Of a DNA stretch of 64,000 nucleotides, positions 1 through 10,300 are shown one piece after another. The position numbers were made by a program, and so were the translations under genes. Location of the stretch: the NCBI RefSeq assembly GCF_001945365.1, contig NZ_MSTQ01000004.1:124001-188000 (forward strand). The letters are read 5' to 3'. The notes below the pieces were generated by a model, which made no database searches, was not told where the DNA came from, and saw only the letters and a list, made by a program, of their open reading frames with translations. Each line of letters opens with the position of its first letter. The first letter of the stretch is position 1. The DNA is from Pseudomonas reinekei. Lineage in GTDB: Bacteria; Pseudomonadota; Gammaproteobacteria; Pseudomonadales; Pseudomonadaceae.

Positions 1-3000
1 CGATCAAGGTCGCCGCCAAGGTGTTGGACAATGCATTCAGTTCGGCATAGCTCAAGCGCTGCTGGCCGGCCACCAGCGCGATAGCGTGCGGTGTGCAATG
101 GACTTGATGGTCGAACCAGTCGGCCAGGGTCTTGAACGGCGGTTCCCCGCTGGAACCCTCACTGGCCACCGGCATGTGGCGTCGATAAGGGTTGAGGAGA
201 TCATCGAGGGTCGCTGCCGGTGATTCCAGCAGCAGGTCGAGGCTCCGGCAAAGCAGCTCATGCACGTCGTGCATCTGCGCTTCATCAAAGTAGCTGCACT
301 GATATTCCCACCAGCATTCCGCCCCCACGACAAGCAAGGTCAACGGGCATTTGGCCTGCAACTGCTCGCTGAACGCCAGCGTCGCTTGCAAACCGGACCC
401 CGACAGTGCGGCGTAATCGGTGTTTTCCTGCACGAACATGAAATCGAACAACGGGGTGCCCGACGACAGGCGCAGGTCTTCCACGACATCCGCCAACGCG
501 ACGTCCTGTAACGCCAGCACCTCGCGCACGGTGGCGGTCTGACGGCGCAATTGCTCACCCAGGGTCAAGGCATTATCGACGGAGGTCGGAATCAGCACGG
601 TGTTGGCAAACATGCCCAGTGTCTGTTCGAACTCCGCAAGCGGCCGGTTCGACACCGGGCTGGCGATCCGTGGCCGCTCACTCCCGGTCAGGGCGTACAG
701 GCTCCAGGCGAAGGCACTGAACAGCACTTCGAAACGGGTCAGGCGTTGCTGGCTGCAGAAACGCTCAAGGGCCGCACTGCGCAGGTCGCCCAAGGGTCTG
801 CGATAGAGTCTGGCTTCCGGGCTGACAGCACGCATCGGACTCAGCGCGGGTGACGGCGCCCCTTGCTGGCGGTGCAATTGTGCCAAGGCCCGGCGCTGGT
901 CGCGGTAATGCGGGTCGACGCTCCACTGCCCCTGCCATTGGCCGAATTCCAGCGTGGTCAGCTGTGGCGTCGGTTCAGGGCAGACACGCCCCCGCACGGC
1001 GTCTTCATAGAGCTGCGTCAGGTCGTCGAACAACAGATTCATCGACCAGCCATCGACGATGATGTGGTGCAGGTTCAACAGTAACCGGCAACTTCCATCG
1101 GCGAACGGTAGCAGCCAGGCCTGAAACAACGTCGGCATGGCCAGATCGAAGGGCGTGCCGAACACCAGCGCCGCGAAGGCTTGCCAGGTGTCTTCGGTGA
1201 AATGCCCGGGTTCGAAGGTGCGACAAACCGGACCGTGTTCGGCAATCACTTGATCGAGGCCATCGGCGCCGGATACGAATGCCGTGCGCAACCCCGGATG
1301 ACGCGCCACCAGCTGCCCCACGACATGCGCCAGCGCCGACACATCGACACCGGCCGCCAGATGTAGAATCAGCGGCACGTTATAAGCCGTCGACGTCGGA
1401 GTGCGTTGCTGCATCAGCCACAGGCGGCGTTGTTCGGCGGTGGCCGGCAGACGGCGTGCGCTGCTGATGGGGGGCGCGGGAGGATAGATAACGTTGGCCT
1501 GTTGGTCGATCAGGTGTTCGGCCAGCGCCATGAACGGTTCGCTCAAGAGCGTGGCGATGGCGATCTCGCGCTGCCAGTACGTGCGAATCGCTGAACGCAG
1601 ACGCATGGCCTTGAGTGAGTCGCCGCCACTGCCGAGCCAGTCATCGTGCGCATTGAGCGCCGGTTGCCCCAACAGCGAACGAACCTGTGCCAGCAACCAG
1701 TCCAGTGCCGGTGAACCCTCGATATCACTCTGCTCGACGGCGGGTCGCCAAGGCGTCAACGACTGTGCCAGCAAGGTGTCGCGGTCAATCTTGCCGTTGG
1801 CGGTCAGCGGCAGTCGCTCCAGCAAAAACAACTGATGCGGGCGCATGTAGAAGGCCAGTCGGGCCCGCAGATGGGCGTCGAATTCGACGTAATCCAAACC
1901 ATCGCGATGTACGATAAATGCCAGCAACTGATGGTCTTCGGCAGCTATTCGTTGGGTGCAGACATAGGCCTGCGCCACCTGCGGATGCTCCAGGATCTGC
2001 TGCTCCACCTCCCCCGGTTCGATGCGAAAACCACGAACCTTTACCTGCCGATCAACCCGGCCGATGTACTCGATCAACCCTTCGACGTTGATCCGCACCC
2101 GATCACCGGTTCGGTAGTGAACCTGGGCGCCGCCATCCAGTTCGGCCAAGCGCACGAAGCTGCGTGCGGTTTCTTCGGCACGGTTGCGATAGCCTCGGGC
2201 GACACCGCTGCCACTGAGGTACAACTCGCCGACTTCACCGACCGCCACCGGCCGTTGCTGCTCGTCCAGCACCCGTACGCCCGTGTCCGGCAATGGCCGG
2301 CCAATCGGTACCGACGGGCTGCCGAAGTCCCGGGCAATCGGGTAGCACAAGGCAAACGTCGTGCATTCCGTGGGCCCGTAGGCATTGAAGATCTGGCACT
2401 GACTGCCGGGATTCGCCCCATACCAGGCGCGCACCGCAGCGGCGCTGATTTGCTCGCCGCCGATCAGCAACTGACGCAGGTGGGCAAAGCACGCGGGGTA
2501 TTCCGCGCTCAAGGTATTGAACAGCGAAACGGTCATAAACAGGTTGTCGACCCGCTCCTCTTCCAATACACGGGCCAGGCGTTGCGCATCCAGCACATCG
2601 TGATCGGCAATCATCACGCAGCAACCACCGTTGAGCAGCGGCGCCCACAGTTCAAAACTGCACGCATCGAAGCCCGGATTCGACAGGCAGGCAAAGCGAT
2701 CCGCCGGACGGATCTCGATATAGCCAGCGGTTTGCGTCAGACGCAGCAAGCCCCGTTCGCCGACCTCCACAGCTTTCGGAGTGCCGGTGGTGCCCGAGGT
2801 GTAGAACAGGAAACTCACCTCGGCAAACGTGTCGGCCAAAGGTTGTGGCGGTTGATCCGGGTGATCCAGCAACGCGTCGACACTCGCCTGCCAACGCGCG
2901 GGTGTCGGGGTCCACTGCTCATCCAGGGTGATCAGCCCCACGCACGCGGCATCGGCAAGCATCAGGTCCCGGCGTTTGACCGGGCTGGCACGGTCCAGCG

Positions 3001-3253
3001 GCACCACCACGGCGCCGACTTTCAGCGCGCCGAGTATCGCGGCGAGCCATTGCCAGCAACGCGGCATGCACAGCGCCACTGACTCGCCCGGTTGCACGCC
3101 CCGTGCCTGCAAACCCCGGGCGATGCGCTCGCTGGCGCTGGCCAGTTCGCTGTAACTCAGGCGTACCTGCTGATCGACGACTGCCAGGGCTTGGGGATCG
3201 CGCCGCACTTGTGCGGCAAATTGTGCGAGCAACGTCAGCATCTGTGGATTCAT
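1..3253 (-). CDS. NRPS, A-T-C-A..., partial (third gene of cluster)
   Basis: This gene is open from its ATG to the left edge of the window (about 1084 codons seen), so its 3' end is missing. Read on the minus strand it begins directly with an adenylation domain (core YTSGTTGTPK near residue 153). A carrier domain follows (GSGGDSL near 541), then a condensation domain (HHIIVDGWS near 731), and a second A domain starts near 1035. An A domain with no preceding C domain is normally a loading module, so this protein may start a peptide chain although its gene is last in the operon. The residues I align to the first A-domain code (D-A-F-M-L-G-A-T-F) look hydrophobic and Leu-like, with low certainty. 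The start codon shares one base with the TAA of the upstream gene (TAATG), indicating translational coupling. Confidence 0.93.
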   Translation of the reverse strand, partial: MNPQMLTLLAQFAAQVRRDPQALAVVDQQVRLSYSELASASERIARGLQARGVQPGESVALCMPRCWQWLAAILGALKVGAVVVPLDRASPVKRRDLMLADAACVGLITLDEQWTPTPARWQASVDALLDHPDQPPQPLADTFAEVSFLFYTSGTTGTPKAVEVGERGLLRLTQTAGYIEIRPADRFACLSNPGFDACSFELWAPLLNGGCCVMIADHDVLDAQRLARVLEEERVDNLFMTVSLFNTLSAEYPACFAHLRQLLIGGEQISAAAVRAWYGANPGSQCQIFNAYGPTECTTFALCYPIARDFGSPSVPIGRPLPDTGVRVLDEQQRPVAVGEVGELYLSGSGVARGYRNRAEETARSFVRLAELDGGAQVHYRTGDRVRINVEGLIEYIGRVDRQVKVRGFRIEPGEVEQQILEHPQVAQAYVCTQRIAAEDHQLLAFIVHRDGLDYVEFDAHLRARLAFYMRPHQLFLLERLPLTANGKIDRDTLLAQSLTPWRPAVEQSDIEGSPALDWLLAQVRSLLGQPALNAHDDWLGSGGDSLKAMRLRSAIRTYWQREIAIATLLSEPFMALAEHLIDQQANVIYPPAPPISSARRLPATAEQRRLWLMQQRTPTSTAYNVPLILHLAAGVDVSALAHVVGQLVARHPGLRTAFVSGADGLDQVIAEHGPVCRTFEPGHFTEDTWQAFAALVFGTPFDLAMPTLFQAWLLPFADGSCRLLLNLHHIIVDGWSMNLLFDDLTQLYEDAVRGRVCPEPTPQLTTLEFGQWQGQWSVDPHYRDQRRALAQLHRQQGAPSPALSPMRAVSPEARLYRRPLGDLRSAALERFCSQQRLTRFEVLFSAFAWSLYALTGSERPRIASPVSNRPLAEFEQTLGMFANTVLIPTSVDNALTLGEQLRRQTATVREVLALQDVALADVVEDLRLSSGTPLFDFMFVQENTDYAALSGSGLQATLAFSEQLQAKCPLTLLVVGAECWWEYQCSYFDEAQMHDVHELLCRSLDLLLESPAATLDDLLNPYRRHMPVASEGSSGEPPFKTLADWFDHQVHCTPHAIALVAGQQRLSYAELNALSNTLAATLI

Positions 3254-6200
3254 TATTTCGCCTCCTGCGCGTCGAAGCGTTGCAGTTCCTGCCTGAGGGT
3301 CTGCGAGACCCGGTGCACTTCAGCGGTTTCGAGCATGTCCCAGTGACCGCCGTTCACCAGTTTCGCCAGGAAGCCGTCGCCGGCACGCCGACGCCAGAAA
3401 CCTCGCAGCGCATGCAACTGCTGGCGGCTGAAACCCTCCCGGGCCTGGATCAGCACCACGCGACCGGCACGCGGCTCGCATGCGTAGCCGGCCATGGCCA
3501 GACGGTTGTGGTTGTAGAGGTGGAAATAACGCTCGACTTGCGCGTCTTCGATGCCGGGGTACATGCCATTGAACCGCACCAGTTTGTCGCGGAACTCGGC
3601 CATTTCGACGGTGCCGATCTGCTGGCGGAAATTCGGATCATCCGAGCCTTGGGTATCGAGCAACACCACGGTCACTTGGCGATGTCCGGCTGCTGTCAGG
3701 CGCCGGGCCATTTCGTAAGCCACCAGCCCACCGAAGGACAGCCCGGTGAGCACCAGCGGTTGCGTCGCCAAGGGCTCGATCAGGCGCAAATAGGCTTCAG
3801 CCATGGCTTCGACTGTCGGCTCGGTGGCCTCCCCCGGATTCAGCCCCAGTGATTGCACGCCGTACACACCGACCTCCTCCGGCAGCACTTTGGCCAGGGA
3901 CAGGTAGCAAAACGCAGTGCCGCCCGCCGGATGAATGCACACCACATTGCGCTGGCCCGCAGCGCGGCGGAATTCGATCAGGTTGCTTTGCACGGCCGCT
4001 GGACTGGCCCCGGCGCGCAACCAGCCGCCCAGGGCTTCGATGGTCGGGTAGCCGAGCACCACGCGCACCGGCACTTCGACGTTGAACGCCTGGCCGATCT
4101 GGTGGGCCATTTTGATCGCTGCGATGGACGTTCCGCCGACATTGAAAAAGTTGTCGCGAATGCCGATCTGGGTCGCCAGCAACACACCTTTCCAGATTTG
4201 GTACAGGGTCAATTCAATATGATCGCGCGGGCTGCTGAGGTTGACCTGACGATTGGCCAGGTCTTGATCGGCAAGGGTGGTCAGGGCCACGCGATCGACT
4301 TTGCCATTGGCGGTCAGCGGCAGCGTGTCGAGCCACAGATAAGCGCTCGGCAACACGGCTCTGGGCAGCGTGGCCGCCAGGTGCGCGTGCACCGCCGACT
4401 CATCCGGGGTTTCCATCACTGCACAACAGGCTACCAGCCGCTGGTTCTGCGCCGTGTCGCCGACCAGCAGCACCACGGCGGCACGGATGTCGGCGAAGGC
4501 TTCCAGCCGTGCTTCGATCTCGCCCAGTTCCAGGCGCACGCCGCGCAACTTGACTTGAAAGTCGTTGCGACCGAGGAATTCCAACTGACCGTCCGGGCGA
4601 TAACGCGCCAGATCGCCGCTACGATACAACCGGTCTCCAGGCACAAACGGGTTATCGATAAAGCGCTCGGCGGTGAGTTGCGCCAGCCCCAGGTAACCGC
4701 GCGCAACACCCACGCCGCCAATGTGCAACTGCCCGGTGACGCCCACCGGCACCGGCGCATCGCGCTCGTCCAGCACGTAGAAACGGTTGTTGGCGATCGG
4801 CCGGCCAATCGGTACTTGCAGGGCCGGCACTTCGGCGCCGGGCTCCAGGGTCCAGACGCTGTTGATCACCGTGGTTTCGGTCGGGCCATAGACGTTGTGC
4901 AAACGGGCATGCGGCAGTCGCTCCTGAAAACGCCGAGCCAGGGCTGGCGACAGCTCACCGCCGCCGCAGAAGACGTCGGTCAGCCCGGTGCACAGGCTGA
5001 CCTCATCGACTTCGAGAAACAGTTGCAGCATCGCCGGCACAAACACCAGCGCCGTGACCCGTTGTTCGCGCACCACTTTTGCCATGTAACCCGGCTCCAG
5101 ATGACCGCCAGGACGCGCTACAACCAGCCGCCCGCCCGTGGTCAGCGGCCAGAAGGTCTCCCAGGCCGAGGCGTCGAAACCGAAGGGGATCTTGTGCAGC
5201 ATCACCCCGGTTTCGCCGCAGACCTGCGAACACCACAACAGCAGGTTGCTCAGGCCGCGATGCGCCACCATCGCGCCTTTGGGCAGCCCGGTGGTGCCCG
5301 AGGTGTAAATCACATAGGCGAGGTGATCGGGCGTGACACCGACACTGCGCGGGTCGGGGTTTTCCGGCGACAGACCGGCCCAAAGCGCATCTTGCGCCTT
5401 GAGGTCGAGCACTGGCGCTTCCCAGGTTGAACCTTGCTGGGCCTGGCGCAGTATTTCGTGCGCCGAGCCGAGCGTCAGCAGCACGGCCGGGGTGCTATCG
5501 CTGAGCATGTGGCTCAGGCGTCCGACCGGATAATTCGGGTCCAGCGGCACATAGGCGCCACCGGCCTTGAGCACCGCCAGCAACGCCACCGGCAGCTCCA
5601 GCGAGCGCTCGACACACACCGCCACGCGCACGTCCGGGCCGACACCGAGGCTGCGCAAATACGCCGCCAGACGATTGGCCTGGGCGTTCAATTCACCGTA
5701 GCTCAGGGTTTCAGTTTCGAATGCCACCGCACAGGCTTGCGGGTGGCGCGCAACCTGGGCTTCGAACAATCGGTGCAAGCAGTCCGCCGGTTGCGCCAGC
5801 GGTGCGCAACGGTTCCAGCCCACCAGGATCTGTTCACGCTCGGCTTCGGTCAACAGCGACAACGCGCCAATCGGCTGCTTGGGGTCTTGGACAATGTGTT
5901 CGAGCAACTGTCGGTAATGCCCGCTTAAACGTTCGATAGTCGCCACGTCGTACAGGTCGGTGTTGTATTCCACCAACAGGTTCAGCCGCCCTTCGCGTTC
6001 GACCCACTCGAACGCCAGGTCGAACTTGGCCGTGGCGCTGCTGGTGCTGTAGGGCGACAGGCTCAAGCCAGGCATTTCCAGGTTGCCAGCGGGTGTGTTC
6101 TGCAACACAAGCATGACTTGGAACAACGGCGAATGAGCGGTATCGCGCTGTGGATTGACGGCTTCGACCACCCGATCGAACGGCACGTCCTGATGGGCGT

Positions 6201-7365
6201 GAACGTCGAGCATCTGCCCGCGCACGTCACGCAGCAGTTCGGCGAAGGTTTGCTGAGGATCCAGGCGCTGGCGGATGACCAAGGTGTTGACGAAGTGCCC
6301 GATCAGCGGCTCGATTTGAGGGCTGCTGCGGTTGGCGAAGGGCGTACCGATGCACACATCCTGCTGACCGCTGTGCCGCCACAGCAGCACGGCCAGTGCG
6401 CCCATCAACACATTGAACAAGGTGCCCTGGGTTTGTCGGGCCAGCCCATTGAGTTCGCGCAGGGTATTGGCGTCCAGGGAGGAGCTGAACGTGGCGCCAG
6501 CATAACGCTGCACCAATGGCCGTGGCCGGTCGGTGGGGATAGTCGAGAGTGCCGGCGCGTCGGCCAGGGTACGCCGCCAGTAATCGAGTTGCGCGGTCAA
6601 CGCATCCCCACCGAGACGTTGCTGCTGCCAACCGGCGTAGTCGGCGTACTGCACCGGCAACGGCGCCAGACTGGACTGTTCGCCGCGCAGGTAATCGCCG
6701 TACAGGGTGGCGACTTCGTGCAGGATCACGCCCATCGACCAGCCATCGGCGATGATGTGGTGAACGCTGTACAGCCACAGATATTCATCGTCGGCCAGAC
6801 GCAGTAACGAGGCTCGCAACAATGGGCCGGTGGCCAAATCGAATGGCGCGCGGGCGTCGTGATCGACTGCCGCCCGGATTTGCTGCTCGCGTTCGGTGCC
6901 TGGCAGGTCGCTTAGATCGGTCACACGCAGTGCAAGCGGCATCGCATGATGGACAATCTGACGGGGTTCGCCATCGACATTGCAAAACGTCGTGCGCAGA
7001 ATTTCGTGGCGCTGGATCAACCCGTTCAGCGCCCGCTCCAGCGATGGCACGTCCAGCAGCCCCTTGAGGGTCAACGCCGTGGGTACGTTATAGAACGCGT
7101 TGCCCGGTTCCAGATGATCGAGAAACCACAGTTGCCGCTGCGAAAAAGACAGCGGCCAGTCCACGTCACTGCCAGCCCTTAGAGGAATCACCGCGGCATC
7201 ATGGCCACCGAGCAACGCAATCAGTTCAGGCTTGTGCAGCTTGAGCGCTTGCATCATCTCTTCCGTCAGAAAGCCGCGAGGCGCCTTGCAGCGCAGCTTG
7301 TCGCCCTCCACTTCGAGGACGACGGCATGACGAGCGAACAGTTCCAGCAATTGATAGGCGTTCAT
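3253..7365 (-). CDS. NRPS, docking-C-A-T-TE (second gene of cluster)
   Basis: This is a 1370-aa terminal-type NRPS. Residues 1-55 look like a TubC N-terminal docking domain, which binds the C-terminus of the upstream synthetase. A condensation domain follows (HHIIADGWS near 205), then an adenylation domain (YVIYTSGTTGLPKG near 688) and a carrier domain with the serine in GGTSI near 1078. A type I thioesterase closes the protein (GLSFGG near 1207, candidate His in NGGHWD). The TE should hydrolyse or cyclise the finished peptide. I could not assign the A-domain substrate with confidence (aligned code D-A-W-V-F-G-V-V-I). The start overlaps the upstream stop as ATGA, and the stop overlaps the next start. 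A TE in the middle gene of three is unusual for a colinear line. Confidence 0.95.
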   Translation of the reverse strand: MNAYQLLELFARHAVVLEVEGDKLRCKAPRGFLTEEMMQALKLHKPELIALLGGHDAAVIPLRAGSDVDWPLSFSQRQLWFLDHLEPGNAFYNVPTALTLKGLLDVPSLERALNGLIQRHEILRTTFCNVDGEPRQIVHHAMPLALRVTDLSDLPGTEREQQIRAAVDHDARAPFDLATGPLLRASLLRLADDEYLWLYSVHHIIADGWSMGVILHEVATLYGDYLRGEQSSLAPLPVQYADYAGWQQQRLGGDALTAQLDYWRRTLADAPALSTIPTDRPRPLVQRYAGATFSSSLDANTLRELNGLARQTQGTLFNVLMGALAVLLWRHSGQQDVCIGTPFANRSSPQIEPLIGHFVNTLVIRQRLDPQQTFAELLRDVRGQMLDVHAHQDVPFDRVVEAVNPQRDTAHSPLFQVMLVLQNTPAGNLEMPGLSLSPYSTSSATAKFDLAFEWVEREGRLNLLVEYNTDLYDVATIERLSGHYRQLLEHIVQDPKQPIGALSLLTEAEREQILVGWNRCAPLAQPADCLHRLFEAQVARHPQACAVAFETETLSYGELNAQANRLAAYLRSLGVGPDVRVAVCVERSLELPVALLAVLKAGGAYVPLDPNYPVGRLSHMLSDSTPAVLLTLGSAHEILRQAQQGSTWEAPVLDLKAQDALWAGLSPENPDPRSVGVTPDHLAYVIYTSGTTGLPKGAMVAHRGLSNLLLWCSQVCGETGVMLHKIPFGFDASAWETFWPLTTGGRLVVARPGGHLEPGYMAKVVREQRVTALVFVPAMLQLFLEVDEVSLCTGLTDVFCGGGELSPALARRFQERLPHARLHNVYGPTETTVINSVWTLEPGAEVPALQVPIGRPIANNRFYVLDERDAPVPVGVTGQLHIGGVGVARGYLGLAQLTAERFIDNPFVPGDRLYRSGDLARYRPDGQLEFLGRNDFQVKLRGVRLELGEIEARLEAFADIRAAVVLLVGDTAQNQRLVACCAVMETPDESAVHAHLAATLPRAVLPSAYLWLDTLPLTANGKVDRVALTTLADQDLANRQVNLSSPRDHIELTLYQIWKGVLLATQIGIRDNFFNVGGTSIAAIKMAHQIGQAFNVEVPVRVVLGYPTIEALGGWLRAGASPAAVQSNLIEFRRAAGQRNVVCIHPAGGTAFCYLSLAKVLPEEVGVYGVQSLGLNPGEATEPTVEAMAEAYLRLIEPLATQPLVLTGLSFGGLVAYEMARRLTAAGHRQVTVVLLDTQGSDDPNFRQQIGTVEMAEFRDKLVRFNGMYPGIEDAQVERYFHLYNHNRLAMAGYACEPRAGRVVLIQAREGFSRQQLHALRGFWRRRAGDGFLAKLVNGGHWDMLETAEVHRVSQTLRQELQRFDAQEAK

Positions 7366-10300
7366 ACCTCAAATTCCTCCATGTCGCTGTCGTCACTGGG
7401 CTGGTCGGGCGCAAAGGCCTCGACCGCGGCGCGGTGTTGCTCATCCGTGGTACGCAGGCCACCGACCATCGAGTAGATCAATTGATGGCTCGGCCCGAGG
7501 TCGAACAGCGCCGGTAATTGTTGTTCATCAATCGAACCCATGCCGCAAAGGCCCAGGCCTTGCTCGACGGCGGTCATGCTCAGCAATTGCCCGATGGCGC
7601 CGGTTTCGATGTGGCAGAAGTCGCGACTGCGCTCGCCATACAGCGGACGGATCGCTGCCATGTCGGCGATGAAAAACAGCGAAAAGGCGGCGTTTTCGAA
7701 GACCGGCCGATTGACGAAATAGTCGTAGGTGTCCGGGTCGAGCGCCCCACTGGCGAGGGCCAGCAGCCGGTGTTCGCACGGGTCGTAGTAATAAGCGCCA
7801 CCGGGCACGCCGATCACCCGTTCCGGCTTGACGTACAGGTACGCCTGGATCGGGTACAAACCGCCGGCCGACGGAAACTGGTATTTCACCTCGTCGTCGA
7901 GTTGACCCTGGGCAAGTGCCGCCAACAGTTCGGCAAAGTCGCGGGTTTCAATCGGTTGCGCGGCGTACTGGCGCACTGAGCGGTAATCGCTGAATCGCTT
8001 CGCGAATGCCGGGGTTTGCGGCAAGGTCAGCGCCACACTCGGCAACGTTTGGGCAAAGGTACGGCGCCCACGCTGGTCAGCCTTGAACTGTGCACGCAGT
8101 TGCGGATCTTCGATGACGTCCTCGTGACTGTTCAGACGCTGCTGCGCGTTGCTCACCAGTTCCTGGTGCGCCAGGCTCTGGCGGTACATGCCGATCAGGT
8201 GCAGCAACGTCGGTTGCGCCAACAGTTGCGCCACGTGCGGACGGAAGCGCAGTTCGCTGGACAACGCATTACTGATGCGCACGATGTCGATCGACGTCGC
8301 GCCGAGGTTCAGCAGGTTGGCGTCGCCGGCGATGACATCGCGCTTGAGGACCGCTTGCACAATCGCCACCAGCCGTTGTTCCTGCACACCATCGACTTCC
8401 AGCGCCGGGCCGGACTCCACTTGCGGCGACGGTTCCGGGAGGCGTTTCTTGTCGACCTTGCCGTTGGACGACAACGGCCATGCGTCCACGAAGGTGAAGG
8501 ACGACGGCACCATGTACGCCGGCAGTTTGTCTGCCAGGTACAGGGCGAAGTCGCTGGCTTGCAACGCCGGATCGGCCTTGAGCACATAGCAGGCCAGACG
8601 TTTTTCCCCCAGCGTGCTGCCGAGGATTTGCACCACCGCACCTTGGACGCCTGGGTGGCGATTGAGCGCGGCTTCGATTTCGCCCAACTCGATGCGATAA
8701 CCCTGGACCTTGACCTGATTGTCTTCGCGGCCGAGGAATTCGATGTTGCCATCCGGCAGTAAACGCCCGAGGTCGCCAGTACGGTACAGGCGTTCGCCGG
8801 TCAGTGGGTGCGGGAAGAAACTGCCGGTGCTGAGTTTTTCATCGCGCCAGTAACCTTGGGCAAGGCCGATACCGCCGATGTACAGCTGCCCCGCAACCCA
8901 GGTCGGGCGCACTTGCAGAGCTTCGTCCAGCACGTAAAAACGCTGGTGATCGAGGGCCTTGCCGTAAGGGATGCTGCGCCACGCAGGATCGACGTGCTGC
9001 ACCGGGTAGCAGATCGACCAGATCGAAGCTTCGGTAGCGCCGCCGAGGCTGAACAGTTGCGCCGACGGCTGCAACGCCCACAGCCGTTGCGGCAGGGTCA
9101 GGGGAATCCAGTCGCCGGAAAGCATCGCCACCCGCAGACTGGCGGGCAGCGTGCCGCTCTCTCCCTCGACGTATTCGAGCAGCATGCCGAGCAACGCCGG
9201 CACCGAGTTCCACAGGCTCACCTGATGACGCGCGATCAAATCCCGCCAGTGCGCCGGATCGAGCGCCAGTTGCGGTTCAAGCACCACCACTGCCGCGCCG
9301 GCCGCCAGGGTGCCGAAAAAGTCATAGACCGAGAGGTCGAAACTCAGCGACGAAATCGCCAGCACCCGATCCGCCGAGCCGACGGCAAAGCGTCGGTTGA
9401 TGTCGAGCAAGGTGTTGACCGCGCCGCGATGGTCGATGACTACGCCTTTGGGCATGCCAGTGGAACCGGAGGTGTAGATCACGTAAGCCAGATCGGAGGG
9501 CGCAAGGTTGACCGGTTGCAACGGCGCATGCTGGCCCATGACGTCGTCGGTCACGGCGATCGCGCGGACCTGCACCGGCCACTCGATTACGCCAAGCAGC
9601 GGCGGTTGGGTCAGCACCAGGCTGACTTCGGCGCGCTCAAGAATATGCCGCACCCGTTCCGCCGGCAGCGCCGGGTCAATCGGCAGATAAGCGCCACCGG
9701 CGTACAGGACCGCCAGGGTCGCCACCACTTGTTCCCAGCCGCGTTCCATCATCACGGCGACCAGTCGATTGGGCGTCACGCCCTCGGCCTGAAGCAACGC
9801 CCCTAGAGACCGCGCCCCCGTGCGCAATTGCCCGTAGGTGAGTTGCCGCTGCGTAGCAATCACCGCCACAGCGTCCGGCGTGATGAGCGCCTGACGCTCG
9901 AACAATTCGTGCATCAAGGGCAACGGGTCTTGAGTGTCGAGGGGTGCCGGCAAGCGCGCCAATGGCAGCAGTTGTGGCGTATTCGCTTCCCAGGCGGCCG
10001 GTTCCAGCAGGCGATCCAGCAGTGCGTTATAGGCGACGAACATTTCTTCGATCATGCCCGCCGGAAATAGCTCATCAATGCTGTCCCAGTTGAACAGCAA
10101 GCGACCTTCCAGCTCCAGCAAGGTGTGGTCGAGCCATACTTGCGGGGTCTGCGTGATGCTGTGCACAGGCCTGGCGTTCAACGCATCTGCGAGGTTGAAT
10201 TCCGCCAGTTCCGGTGCGGCCTCCGACAACGTGCTGTTGAATACGATCGGCATTGCCGTCTGCTGCACGCCACGGGCCTGGGACAATTCCCGCAGCACCC

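Noticed and set aside
1835..5430. Long plus-strand open frames opposite the NRPS genes (415 and 525 codons)
   Set aside because: They lie antisense to intact NRPS domains and are the usual by-product of high-GC codon bias; no domain is recognisable.
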